NCBI GenBank assembly: GCA_947243855.1
Contig: CAMXIK010000006.1
Coordinates: 1 to 64,000, forward strand
Origin: an uncultured Lachnospiraceae bacterium
GTDB taxonomy: Bacteria > Bacillota > Clostridia > Lachnospirales > Lachnospiraceae
Length of the DNA stretch: 64,000 nucleotides
Direction of reading: 5' to 3'
Below the pieces are notes generated by a model that saw only the letters and a program-made list of their open reading frames with translations, did no database searches and had not been told where the DNA came from. Below are positions 1-7,781 of the stretch, piece by piece (within the stretch, counting starts at the first letter, position 1; each line of letters begins with the position of its first letter). The translations under genes and the position numbers were made by a program.

Positions 1-53
1 TGAACTGACCTCCAATCGTTAGATTTTTGGTCTAACTTTTGGGGGTCAGTTCA
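1..53. repeat. 53-bp imperfect palindrome resembling abutted IS3-family ends
   Basis: Bases 1-25 and 29-53 form inverted arms. They begin TGAACTGACC and end GGTCAGTTCA, with the TTAGA/TCTAA blocks also paired. The arm start TGAACTGACC(C/T)CC resembles terminal inverted repeats of IS3-family (IS150-group) elements of Firmicutes. No transposase is visible on this side. It could be a solo end pair, a miniature element, or the edge of an element lying left of the window. Confidence 0.5.
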
Positions 54-203
54 CGACCAAGGATAGTGGTTGCTTTTTCTGAACTGCAAACCAAGGCGAA
101 CCGTTTGCTTTACGGAGCGCTCTTTGTATGATTATTATAATGCCTATCGGTTGAGTTTGCAATAGAAATTTCCTAAGATAAATATTTCTCCCATTGAATT
201 GCC
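54..203. other. Short non-coding stretch before the AraC gene end
   Basis: About 150 bp between the palindrome and the stop of the AraC-family gene. I see no convincing ORF, terminator or promoter. Confidence 0.4.
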
Positions 204-950
204 CTATAAAGATTGCGGTATCATATTCTTAGAAGCAAGATACTCCGAAGGGGAGATTCCGACGATTTCTAAAAATGCCTTGTCAAAATGGCTCTGGTCA
301 TAAAATCCCATTTCCACCGCAACCCTGCCGACCGCCTTTTCCGCATCCAGAAGACGCTGCGCTTTCCGTATGCGGTTTTGAATACAAAACCGGTGCGGCG
401 TCATTCCCACACTTCTTTTAAATTTTCTGATAAAATAATATTTGCTGACAAAAATCTCCGCCGCCAACGCTTCTATGGGCAATCGCTCTTCCGGATGGCT
501 GGTAATCTGATCCGCAAGAAGCTTTATGTCTGCACCCAACTCATTTCCAGCCGTATTTCGGGCGTGGAAAACCATCTGTAAAGAATCGAACAGCGTTTCT
601 TTCTGCTCTCTTCCAAAAATCCCCTGCCTCGCCGCATCCTCCAACAGCTCCCGGACAATGCCTTCTGCTGTTTCAAAATCCGTCTCCGCGACAAAAGAAG
701 TGCCGATACACATGGACAACAGGCGCACGTTTTTTTCCAGATACACGGAATGCATCATGTAAGGAGGGATGATAAACGCACCCCCCTCATAGCACGCCAA
801 TTTTCTGCTTTCCAGATAAACTTCTGCCGTTCCCTGCATGACTACCGATATGACATAGTGTCCAACATGGTTATGGGGAGAAAAACACTTATCCAAATTC
901 TCTGACAGTACGAACTCAATTGGGTATTTTTCACAGTAATAATACCGCAT
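204..950 (-). CDS. AraC-family transcriptional regulator
   Basis: This 248-aa protein has the usual AraC layout. Residues about 15-95 form a cupin-like sensor with an HNHVGHY stretch. The C-terminal 100 residues carry two helix-turn-helix units: the first around LPIEALAAEIFVSKYYFIRK and the second around VGRVAVEMGFYDQSHFDKAF, followed by the family-typical GISPSEYL ending. It probably binds a small ligand and regulates nearby or metabolic genes. The start ATG is preceded by AGGAGGATAAG, a strong site at a rather long spacing. It lies 47 bp downstream of the NifX-like gene on the same strand, so co-transcription is possible. The ligand cannot be inferred. Confidence 0.9.
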   Translation of the reverse strand: MRYYYCEKYPIEFVLSENLDKCFSPHNHVGHYVISVVMQGTAEVYLESRKLACYEGGAFIIPPYMMHSVYLEKNVRLLSMCIGTSFVAETDFETAEGIVRELLEDAARQGIFGREQKETLFDSLQMVFHARNTAGNELGADIKLLADQITSHPEERLPIEALAAEIFVSKYYFIRKFKRSVGMTPHRFCIQNRIRKAQRLLDAEKAVGRVAVEMGFYDQSHFDKAFLEIVGISPSEYLASKNMIPQSL

Positions 951-997
951 TTGATCTGCTTATCCTCCTAAAGCGATACAAATCAGATTTTAAAAAA

Positions 998-1378
998 TTA
1001 TTTGCATCCATGACTGCCGCAAGAATGATTCTCTCCGTGATGTTCATGGTGTTCGCATTTGACATCGGGATTATAAGCCAATTTCCCCGCCAGAAAATCA
1101 GCCACAGCTTGATCCGCCGCACCGGATACACCGCCGTACAGTTCAATTCCTTCTGCGCCTAACGCAGCGATTGCCCCGCCGCCTATGCCGCCGCAAATCA
1201 GAACATCCGCATGTAACGCGCGCAAAAAGCCAGCCAAAGCTCCATGGCCGCTTCCGTTCGTATCCACCACTTCCGAGGCCGTTACTTTGCCGTCCTCCAC
1301 ATCATATACCTTGAACTGCTCCGTATGCCCAAAATGCTGAAAAACCTCTCCGTTTTCATAAGTTACCGCTATTTTCAT
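998..1378 (-). CDS. NifX/NifB-like dinitrogenase iron-molybdenum cofactor domain protein
   Basis: A 126-aa protein starting MKIAVTYENGEVFQHFGHTE, the hallmark of the NifB/NifX/VnfY cofactor-binding family. The following VxDVEDGKV and LICGGIGGGAIAALGAEGI segments also fit. The C-terminus is rich in His and Cys (CEHHEHHGENHSCGSHGCK), suggesting metal binding. The start at 1378 is chosen over an upstream ATG because a GGAGATC ribosome site sits just before it and homology begins there. No nitrogenase genes are present; in anaerobes such stand-alone proteins are thought to handle Fe-S or Mo clusters. Its exact role here is unknown. Confidence 0.85.
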   Translation of the reverse strand: MKIAVTYENGEVFQHFGHTEQFKVYDVEDGKVTASEVVDTNGSGHGALAGFLRALHADVLICGGIGGGAIAALGAEGIELYGGVSGAADQAVADFLAGKLAYNPDVKCEHHEHHGENHSCGSHGCK

Positions 1379-1486
1379 TCTGTGATCTCCTTTCGCTTTT
1401 TGATGGTTTCCATGATAAAATTGCCCATCATTCCTTCCCCTATCCATGTAAAATAGCGTAGCTCCGAAAAGGATATCTGTCAATAT

Positions 1487-3049
1487 CTACAAAACCTTTT
1501 GAAACTGATAATGGTACATATCAGAATACATATTCCCTGAAGACTGCGGTGTCAGCCGCCCATCCAGCGCGCCCATATTGACCGCAAAACCGCTGTCTAC
1601 AACAGAAAACGCCCCGTCTTTAAACTGGAACTGTGATGTGAAATCAGGTATCCCCAAATCGCCGCTTATCCGGATATTCGCTATAATATTTCTCAGTGCT
1701 TCCCTCATCTGCTCTGTTTTCGCATTATTTTTCGTATTGTTGATCAGGTGATCCGCCTTTTTCGGCAGCCCGCCAATCATTCCGTCTGGCATCATAGAAA
1801 GGTTTTCCAAAGAAATATCGACTCCCGTGACTCCTTTCAGATAGCGCCGCACTTCCTGTATATCCGTGGCATACCGATATGCGTTATAGGGCAGATTCCC
1901 CACGCTGTCCGCGATTCCTATGTAATACTGGTACATCTTGCCGCTGTACTTTTTTTCCACCAGTTTCTGCACCTGTTCCCGAACGGTTTCATCCTCTATC
2001 CCGTCCACGGTCACCGTTCCATTGCTTCCAATCCGTACCTGCATCCCCTCTATGTCTTCACGGGAAATGCCCATACCTTCCAGTTCTTTCGCAAACTCAT
2101 TCGAAAAATTATTTTTCAGTTCCGCTTTCTGCTGTGCCTTTTCCGTATCTTTCAGATTTGCAAAGATCTTCACATACTCCCGCTCCGCCTCGCTCAGTTC
2201 CTTCCCTTCTGCCATGTCCTGCAGCAGTTCCTCCACGGTGCGTCCGCCCTGATACTTCTTTCCCTCCGGCAGTCCCGCAAACTGTTTTTTGTGGAGTTCT
2301 TCCAGCTCCTTCCGGTAATTTTGTTCTGTCTCCCGCAAGACTGCATTATACTTCTCAAGATAATCCCGCCAGTTTTCATCCTTCCGGCTGTAGGCGCTGT
2401 AAAGATTTCCATACGCTTCCCTAACGGCATCCGTCTTTTCATGCTCCTTATTATCGGTGACATGAAAACTGATCCTGTAAAAATCATCTGGAGACACTTC
2501 TTCCCCGTTTCCGTTTTCTACCTTAAGGCAATATTCGTTGGTATTGATATCCCAATTAGGAACAGTCAATTTTTTTCGTCCCTCGCCGTCCCACTCCGCC
2601 TTCCCTACCTGATTGCCGTACTCGTCATACAGGGTAAGGTCGTAATCACAGCCCTCCGGCATATCGATATAAGCCTCGACGCTAAAGTAATTCCGCTGAA
2701 AGTTCAAAAATGGGATGGTAAAGTTATAGAAATCCACATCGTTTTTATCGCTGAGGCTTCCTTTCAGGCTGCTGGTCTCGTCCTTGATCAGGAAGTTTAA
2801 GTCAAGAAACGCGCTGCCCTTATCCTTGTCATAGACCTCATAGGTGGTGTTCGATCTACGGAAAGTATCGTTGCTGCTGAGGGTACAGGTGTCCTCCCGC
2901 AATTCCACGTTCTTAAGTTTGCTCTTATGTATTATCCCGTTCGCGTCGACACAAGCGTCCATTTCTTTTCTCGACATAAAGAATATCGGCTTATTCCGAA
3001 ACGCCGCTCCCCATGTGGAATCTGTGTCGTTTACTGTGCTTACTCCCAT
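1487..3049 (-). CDS. Orphan 520-aa protein with a pre-peptidase-like beta domain, ECF-promoter driven
   Basis: The start MGVSTVNDTDS is chosen because AAAGGAGG lies 8 nt upstream; the ORF is open further but without a site. There is no signal peptide. Residues about 85-200 (GSLSDKNDVDFYNFTIP, then DLTLYDEYGNQVG and NEYCLKVEN) resemble the bacterial pre-peptidase C-terminal (PPC) beta-sandwich. A charged coiled-coil-like stretch follows (about 215-330). The C-terminal part contains IEGMQVRIGSNGTVTVDGI and ends in a domain I do not recognise. It shares an ECF-sigma-type promoter motif with the C_GCAxxG gene downstream, suggesting joint control with the orphan cluster at 5.3-8.5 kb. Function unknown. 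Confidence 0.75.
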   Translation of the reverse strand: MGVSTVNDTDSTWGAAFRNKPIFFMSRKEMDACVDANGIIHKSKLKNVELREDTCTLSSNDTFRRSNTTYEVYDKDKGSAFLDLNFLIKDETSSLKGSLSDKNDVDFYNFTIPFLNFQRNYFSVEAYIDMPEGCDYDLTLYDEYGNQVGKAEWDGEGRKKLTVPNWDINTNEYCLKVENGNGEEVSPDDFYRISFHVTDNKEHEKTDAVREAYGNLYSAYSRKDENWRDYLEKYNAVLRETEQNYRKELEELHKKQFAGLPEGKKYQGGRTVEELLQDMAEGKELSEAEREYVKIFANLKDTEKAQQKAELKNNFSNEFAKELEGMGISREDIEGMQVRIGSNGTVTVDGIEDETVREQVQKLVEKKYSGKMYQYYIGIADSVGNLPYNAYRYATDIQEVRRYLKGVTGVDISLENLSMMPDGMIGGLPKKADHLINNTKNNAKTEQMREALRNIIANIRISGDLGIPDFTSQFQFKDGAFSVVDSGFAVNMGALDGRLTPQSSGNMYSDMYHYQFQKVL

Positions 3050-3093
3050 GCCTGCTGCCTCCTTTGTCGTCAATGATATCCAGCATCTGTAAA

Positions 3094-3123
3094 TAATACG
3101 AATCAGCGGGCAAAAAAGTTTCA
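3094..3123 (-). promoter_or_regulatory. ECF-sigma-type promoter of the 520-aa orphan gene
   Basis: On the minus strand TGAAAC (3123-3118) is followed after exactly 17 nt by CGTATT (from 3100). This resembles the SigW/ECF consensus TGAAAC-N16/17-CGTA. The same motif with the same 17-nt gap occurs at 6347-6373 and 55603-55629. The expected start is near 3088, about 40 nt before the gene's ATG. Confidence 0.65.
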
Positions 3124-3145
3124 CATTCACACGAAAAAACAGATA

Positions 3146-4156
3146 TTACAAATATTGATCCAAAAAGGAAAACATAGCAAAGCTCCATCCCCAGCCCGAA
3201 TTATCATAAGCGAGGCCGCAGCCGTGCCCTCCCGTCGGATAATAATGGCATTCATGGGCAACGCCCGCTTCTTTCAACTTTGCCTCCAGTCTTTCCGTAT
3301 TTTCGCAGGGAACGGTATCGTCGTCCCTGCAGGCCCATGAAAATGTGGGCGGAAAATCTGCTTCCACCAAATTTTCAACGGAAAGTTCACGGCGCAGCCC
3401 TTCGTCATCCTTTCCCAAGAGAGCCATTACACTGCCTTCATGCGTAACGCCTTTTTCAAGACTAATGACGGGATATCCTAAAACAACCGCATTCGGTTTT
3501 CCTTCCGGTAACAGCTTTTTAGAAAGCGCCGCTGTAGACGCGCATAAATGACCTCCGGCGGAAAAACCTACGATACCGATCCGGTTAGGATCAACATGAT
3601 AGTTTGCCGCATTCATCCTGACATAGCGAATGGTTTCTAATAAATCCATCTGCGGCTTCGGATATCTTGCCGGGGCTATCCGGTAGCGAAGCACAAAGGG
3701 CGCATACCCTCTCTTTTCCGCTAACATCTGAATCGGCGTACCCTCATTCTGAAAGCTGACAACTTCATATCCGCCTCCCGGACATATGATTAACGCAGGT
3801 CTTCGCAAATCTTCCGTCGTATCTGTCCGCGGCGTGATCAGAAAAGTCTGCGTCTCATCCCGCAGGTCTGCCTCCTCCTTCGGCTCCCATGCCTTCCAGT
3901 CATGCAAATGTAGGCATTGTCTCCTTCCAGCCTGTAATTCCAATACCAAATTTGCCGTATCAATGATCTGCTCAGCCAGCCCCTGTAAATTGCTTCCCCA
4001 TGGCGTCTGCCCTCTGAACGCAGCGAACCGCAGCGGTTGATCCCACAGCTCCTTCGGAAATAAGTCGAAATGGTCTTCCAGAAACAGAAAAGGAAACCAC
4101 TTTTTCATTCCCGGCGCAGACATAATATCCGTTAACGTATCAAAAGATGAAAACAT
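3146..4156 (-). CDS. Alpha/beta hydrolase, esterase/acetylesterase-like
   Basis: A 336-aa serine hydrolase of the BD-FAE/acetyl-xylan-esterase type. The oxyanion-hole region is ALIICPGGGYEVVS, the nucleophile elbow is GIVGFSAGGHLC (Ser near residue 198), the acid is in ACRDDDTVP, and the His is in TGGHGCGL near the C-terminus. There is no signal peptide, so the enzyme is cytoplasmic and probably deacylates sugars or small esters. The start at 4156 is supported by AAGGAGGGCTTAGTT directly upstream. It is divergent from the TetR gene, and the palindromic operator between them could control both. Confidence 0.85.
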   Translation of the reverse strand: MFSSFDTLTDIMSAPGMKKWFPFLFLEDHFDLFPKELWDQPLRFAAFRGQTPWGSNLQGLAEQIIDTANLVLELQAGRRQCLHLHDWKAWEPKEEADLRDETQTFLITPRTDTTEDLRRPALIICPGGGYEVVSFQNEGTPIQMLAEKRGYAPFVLRYRIAPARYPKPQMDLLETIRYVRMNAANYHVDPNRIGIVGFSAGGHLCASTAALSKKLLPEGKPNAVVLGYPVISLEKGVTHEGSVMALLGKDDEGLRRELSVENLVEADFPPTFSWACRDDDTVPCENTERLEAKLKEAGVAHECHYYPTGGHGCGLAYDNSGWGWSFAMFSFLDQYL

Positions 4157-4241
4157 AACTAAGCCCTCCTTGATTTCGGCCACTTTACATTATGGTTGCA
4201 TTTTAGCCGAAAGCCATTCTAAAAGCAAGGTTAGATTTATC

Positions 4242-4308
4242 TTGACGCCATCTTTCTTCCGTGTTATTATTTGTTTGCGAATATAAATTTAAAAATATTC
4301 GCAAACAA
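4242..4308 (+). promoter_or_regulatory. Promoter and 14-bp inverted-repeat operator of the TetR gene
   Basis: TTGACG (4242-4247), a 17-bp spacer and TATTAT (4265-4270) form a good vegetative promoter. Directly downstream lies a perfect inverted repeat: TTGTTTGCGAATAT (4271-4284) and its complement at 4295-4308, separated by 10 bp. A repressor bound there would block transcription of the TetR gene. The site is also upstream of the divergent esterase. Confidence 0.8.
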
Positions 4309-4335
4309 CGACTGCAAATGAAAGGAGGAAGCCTA

Positions 4336-4926
4336 ATGCCGTCAAAGCCAGTCCTCTCAGATGCCGACAAAAAGGCCATCCGCAAAAAACTGGAAGAACG
4401 ATGCGAGGAATGCTGGATTGCGCATGGTTACAAAAAAACCAGCATTAAAAATTTATGTGATCAAGCGGCAATCTCGATCGGAACTTTTTATACGCTTTAC
4501 CCGACAAAGGAAGATTTGTTTCTGGAAACGATGATAAGCGTACAGCAAAGGTTAAAAGAAAAGGTTCTTGATCTAAACAGGAGCGCCCCGTCAAAAGAAG
4601 GATTTGCACAATCCATGAAAAGACTTTTCCGGGAATATGACAGCAAGCCGTTCCTGTACAATGTCAATACGCCGGATTTTCAGTCTTTTATCACAAAGCT
4701 GCCCGAAGAGACCCTGCAAAAAATCAAGTTTGACAGCTTCGATTTTTTCAGAGAGGTAATCCGCACCGCAAATCTTAATCTAAAAATGGAGGAATCACAG
4801 GCTTACGGAATTTTAAGCGCGCTGTTGTCAACAATCCATGCAAAAGAAACGCTTTCCGTCACCTGCGATTATTTCGCCGTTTTCGATTTTATGGCGGACA
4901 GCCTCGTATCAGAAATTTTTATGTAA
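4336..4926 (+). CDS. TetR/AcrR-family transcriptional regulator
   Basis: A 196-aa protein with a TetR N-terminus. The HTH includes YKKTSIKNLCDQAAISIGTF followed by YTLYPTKEDLFLE. The C-terminal ligand domain is helical and specific. The start at 4336 follows AAAGGAGGAAGCCTA. It lies immediately behind its own inverted-repeat operator and is followed after 14 nt by a small membrane-protein gene, so the two form an operon. It is probably an autorepressor; the ligand is unknown. Confidence 0.9.
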   Translation: MPSKPVLSDADKKAIRKKLEERCEECWIAHGYKKTSIKNLCDQAAISIGTFYTLYPTKEDLFLETMISVQQRLKEKVLDLNRSAPSKEGFAQSMKRLFREYDSKPFLYNVNTPDFQSFITKLPEETLQKIKFDSFDFFREVIRTANLNLKMEESQAYGILSALLSTIHAKETLSVTCDYFAVFDFMADSLVSEIFM

Positions 4927-4940
4927 AAAGGAGGATTCCA

Positions 4941-5174
4941 ATGATCAAAGAAGTAAATCAGGCTTGTGAAAAGCTAAACAACACTCTGGGAATTTCCGTA
5001 GAACTTCCCAATCCGAAAAAGAACACATTAAAAAAAGCTTCGATCTGCAACTTTATGATCGGCGCCGGGCTGGTGGCTGCAGGCATTATTTTTCCTTCCA
5101 AATCCTGTGCGGTATTGGGCGGTATCGGCATACTCAGCAGTATTGTACTGCGAAGGGAACAAAACAAAGCATAG
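4941..5174 (+). CDS. Small two-helix membrane protein
   Basis: This 77-aa protein has a soluble N-terminus and two hydrophobic helices: FMIGAGLVAAGIIF (about 39-52) and CAVLGGIGILSSIVL (about 56-70). It ends in basic residues. AAAAAGGAGG precedes the ATG and the gene follows the TetR stop by 14 nt, so it is co-transcribed with the regulator. No family is recognised. Confidence 0.65.
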   Translation: MIKEVNQACEKLNNTLGISVELPNPKKNTLKKASICNFMIGAGLVAAGIIFPSKSCAVLGGIGILSSIVLRREQNKA

Positions 5175-5184
5175 AAAAACACAA

Positions 5185-5216
5185 CGGGAAGTACCCTCAA
5201 ATTGGGGCGCTTCCCG
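5185..5216. terminator. Bidirectional hairpin between convergent genes
   Basis: CGGGAAG (5185-5191) pairs with CTTCCCG (5210-5216), with inner CCC/GGG pairs. On the minus strand it is followed by TTGTGTTTTT. It sits between the converging small membrane-protein gene and the orphan operon. Confidence 0.5.
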
Positions 5217-5280
5217 CTATTTTACAGCGTCATAATGCGACCACATACGGACAACCTTTATTGTCCCTTTTAACAGCTTA

Positions 5281-5856
5281 TTATCTTTCCAAAAATCCCA
5301 AGAACTTTCCCCACTCCGCATAACCCTTTAAATCCCCATAGCGGTACTCGGACTGCATAATATCTCTTACGATTTTTACCCAGTCTGTTTTTTCTGAAAA
5401 GCTCCAATTGCCAGCGCTTTTCTGCTCCGCATTTTTTACAGCTTTTGCAACTGCGGCTTTCAACACCGTGTCCTCAAAGCTGCCTTTTCCGCTTTCTTTC
5501 AAATGGGCCGTATACGCATACATTTCAGCCGTATCACAATTTTTCGGATCAACCTTTGAAACGTCCACCGTCTGCTCCGTCACATTCCCCGACCGATCCC
5601 ATGTCCTAACCTTATACACAGGATTTTCCGCATTAAAATCTTGGGGTCTATAGACAGACATGGACGAGCCGCTTACTATATCCGCCCATGAACTGACCAC
5701 AATTTCCCCTGTGCCCTCCTCTGCGCCATGCAGCGTAGCTGTGTGTGCCGCTTCTGCCGCCTGTTTGGCATAACTCCTTCCTGCCGCATCTTTTTCCGTC
5801 CTTCTTGCCTCATACCCTGCTGCCAGATAATGATTCCCTATTCCATTAACATTCAT
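5281..5856 (-). CDS. Lachnospiraceae-type orphan protein (191 aa), MNVNGIG start
   Basis: This protein begins MNVNGIGNHYLAAGYEARR, an N-terminus I associate from memory with orphan proteins of Lachnospiraceae. Other conspicuous segments are VVSSWADIVSGSSMSVYRP (about 52-70), NPVYKVRTWDRSGNVTEQTV (about 78-97), KVDPKNCDTAEMYAYTAHL and the C-terminal YGDLKGYAEWGKFLGFLE. It has no signal peptide or membrane helix. GGGAGGGTGTGAAAA precedes the ATG, which overlaps the end of the C_GCAxxG gene by 11 bp, so the two are translationally coupled. It is the last gene of the cluster. Function unknown. Confidence 0.7.
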   Translation of the reverse strand: MNVNGIGNHYLAAGYEARRTEKDAAGRSYAKQAAEAAHTATLHGAEEGTGEIVVSSWADIVSGSSMSVYRPQDFNAENPVYKVRTWDRSGNVTEQTVDVSKVDPKNCDTAEMYAYTAHLKESGKGSFEDTVLKAAVAKAVKNAEQKSAGNWSFSEKTDWVKIVRDIMQSEYRYGDLKGYAEWGKFLGFLER

Positions 5857-6289
5857 TTTTCACACCCTCCCCATTCTTTGTGATTTCTAAAACATATTGA
5901 TACGAAAACTCGATCCCCCTGCAAGTAAGGTTTTCACACATATGCGGCGGATCATCTTCCGAAAAACCTGTAGGCCGTAATTCAAAGCATCTTAATGAAC
6001 CAAACGCTTTATCAAAAGCTGCCGCAAACTGATAACAGGCAGATACAATTTCCTCTTCTGCTTTTCCCAGCATATGAAGATAAATTCCCATGAACATAAG
6101 CGTCCCTTCGACTAAACCGCACTGGGCCCGGTAACCGCCGGCTCCATGCAGTCCAACCGCAGACCAGATCGTTTGCGGCTCAACCGTGATTTCAAACAAT
6201 TCGCTCAAACAAATGATTGCTGTTCTTGCGCAATTGATATCCTCATTCCAGTACAATTCGTGTACCCGGTTCTTTATCCATTCTTTCAT
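5846..6289 (-). CDS. C_GCAxxG_C_C-family putative redox protein
   Basis: A 147-aa Cys-rich protein. The early INCARTAIICLSELF segment, the GLHGAGGYRAQCGLVEGTL segment and the C-terminal pair PPHMCENLTCRGIEFSY match the general plan of the C_GCAxxG_C_C family (putative redox-active, possibly metal- or Fe-S-linked). The central motif is QCGLVEG instead of the canonical CGAxxG, so assignment is moderate. It has an ECF-type promoter just upstream, inside the end of the preceding gene, and overlaps the following orphan gene by 11 bp. It could be a redox partner in a stress-induced module, which is an inference from context. Confidence 0.7.
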   Translation of the reverse strand: MKEWIKNRVHELYWNEDINCARTAIICLSELFEITVEPQTIWSAVGLHGAGGYRAQCGLVEGTLMFMGIYLHMLGKAEEEIVSACYQFAAAFDKAFGSLRCFELRPTGFSEDDPPHMCENLTCRGIEFSYQYVLEITKNGEGVKNEC

Positions 6290-6346
6290 AATATGCCTCC
6301 TGCTGACCTACAAACCTACCACGCCTTGATTCTCCGCTATCAGTAA

Positions 6347-6373
6347 TACGAATCAGCTTTTAAAAAAGTTTCA
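6347..6373 (-). promoter_or_regulatory. ECF-sigma-type promoter of the C_GCAxxG/191-aa gene pair
   Basis: TGAAAC (6373-6368), 17 nt, then CGTATT (from 6350) on the minus strand. It is nearly identical to the element at 3094-3123, including flanking bases (TTTTTT after the -35 and GCTGATT before the -10). It overlaps the last codons of the upstream 238-aa gene and gives a leader of about 48 nt. Confidence 0.65.
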
Positions 6374-7076
6374 TCCAATTTGCCGCCCCGTTTTGCAGCG
6401 TCATCTGTGTGATCGCTTTGACGAAATCATTTTGCAGCATCTGTATGTCCGCGCTGTCCCGAGCTGATGATTTCTTTGTATTCATCCCCCCGCTGACCAC
6501 CATATAATTTTTCACATTGCCCTCTTCGTCAAGCTGTATGCAGTAGCTTTTCGTCATCTGATACAATACCGGATCTTCGCCGTAAGAATCTGCAAGCGCA
6601 TTATCCATTTTGTCATAATCTATTTTCCAGTTCTGCACCTTTTCGGCAATCTCCCGCGCAAACTCCGGGTCTGCGTTCATCTTCTCCTGTAGGCTCTCCG
6701 GCACGATCGCCACCATTTTTCCACGTCCGATTTTTTTGAGTTCGCCTTGGATATAGGACTCTTTCCCCGTCGCTTCTTTCGCTCTCGGTTTCCAATTGTT
6801 CAGGCAGTCCGCCTCTGTGTCCTCCTGAAAATAACGCCATGCGGGAAAATCTTTTCTCTGCCAAATCTGATCGTCTACCTCGCAATCTCCGGCCTTTATG
6901 CTCACATCGTTTTCTGGAAATGCCGCAGCAAACGCATTCTTGGACGATTTTCGGTTTGTCCCCCTGACTGCCGAAAAGATTTCGGGAAAAGACTGGCTGA
7001 TTTCCCGACCTGTTATGGTATTGATGCTGTCCTGTAACGCGATGCTGCTCAGTGTCCCTAACGGTTGTATCACCAT
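6360..7076 (-). CDS. Orphan 238-aa protein of the DUF6033-like group
   Basis: It shares with the two upstream genes the block VAIVPESLQEKMNADPEFAR (about 118-137), which aligns with VIAPNIVEQMANDPQKAA of the 202-aa protein. A C-terminal segment ends VVSGGMNTKKSSARDSADIQ. The N-terminus lacks the FADTVKQTA motif but has TGREISQSFPEIFSAV. There is no signal peptide. The start ATG overlaps the stop of the 202-aa gene (ATGGTGA), with GGAGG 10 nt upstream. The family name is from memory and the function is unknown. Confidence 0.65.
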   Translation of the reverse strand: MVIQPLGTLSSIALQDSINTITGREISQSFPEIFSAVRGTNRKSSKNAFAAAFPENDVSIKAGDCEVDDQIWQRKDFPAWRYFQEDTEADCLNNWKPRAKEATGKESYIQGELKKIGRGKMVAIVPESLQEKMNADPEFAREIAEKVQNWKIDYDKMDNALADSYGEDPVLYQMTKSYCIQLDEEGNVKNYMVVSGGMNTKKSSARDSADIQMLQNDFVKAITQMTLQNGAANWMKLF

Positions 7077-7678
7077 TTTTTTAAATCCTCCGTCGTAATA
7101 ATGTCGCTGTGTATCCGCCGTCTTCGTTCTTCCACCGCTTCCAAACTGCGTTCTATACTTGCTTTGCGCTGTGCTGCTTCTTTTTCCCGTTTTTCCTTAT
7201 TGATGGCGTTTACCTGCGCCACCCGTTCCGGGGAATCGGCGCAGCCGCCGATATAAGTAACGTTTCCGTCCTCATGAACGACCACACCGCATGGCTGATA
7301 ATCAAGCCCACGCGCCGCAAAGGACGCCTTTAATCTCGGCGTAGCCTCAAAAAAATCATCGATCTTCCCCTCGTAGTAAGCCGCCTTTTGCGGATCGTTC
7401 GCCATCTGCTCCACAATATTCGGAGCGATTACCACATCTCTTCCGCTCATGGTCTTTGCCACTTTGTCAAGACTTTTCTCATCTCTTCCGATGCTTTCAT
7501 ACCTTACATTTCCATACTTTTGCTTCAGGTAGTCCTTGTATGCTTCCATCCGTGACGCCGAGCCGTTCACTGCGGTCTGCTTTACGGTGTCCGCAAAACT
7601 GGTTTTCCCTGTGGCATTATTTTTCTGCGACTTATTCGCATACTGATATGCCGAAAATGCTATATTTCCAATATCCAT
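7070..7678 (-). CDS. DUF6033-like orphan protein (202 aa), tandem paralogue A
   Basis: The N-terminus AYQYANKSQKNNATGK then SFADTVKQTA, and the block VVIAPNIVEQMANDPQKAAY (about 87-106), are almost the same as in the adjacent 248-aa protein, indicating tandem duplication. A segment VVVHEDGNVTYIGG follows. The C-terminus is a charged, probably coiled-coil helix (KEKREKEAAQRKASIERSLE). There is no signal peptide, transmembrane segment or recognisable catalytic motif. A GGAGGGACGAAA site precedes the ATG. I believe this matches the Lachnospiraceae family DUF6033; that label is from memory. Confidence 0.7.
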   Translation of the reverse strand: MDIGNIAFSAYQYANKSQKNNATGKTSFADTVKQTAVNGSASRMEAYKDYLKQKYGNVRYESIGRDEKSLDKVAKTMSGRDVVIAPNIVEQMANDPQKAAYYEGKIDDFFEATPRLKASFAARGLDYQPCGVVVHEDGNVTYIGGCADSPERVAQVNAINKEKREKEAAQRKASIERSLEAVEERRRRIHSDIITTEDLKKW

Positions 7679-7781
7679 TTTCGTCCCTCCATACTATAAC
7701 TTTTTGCAATATTGTCATTGATTCCTCTGTCATTCAGAATCAAACTGCCCTCTTATGCTAAGTCCGGGCATAGCGCCGCTT

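Noticed and set aside
1748..2800. Long plus-strand open frame opposite the 520-aa orphan gene
   Set aside because: It is an antisense shadow: no ribosome site, odd composition, and the minus-strand gene has a good site and promoter.
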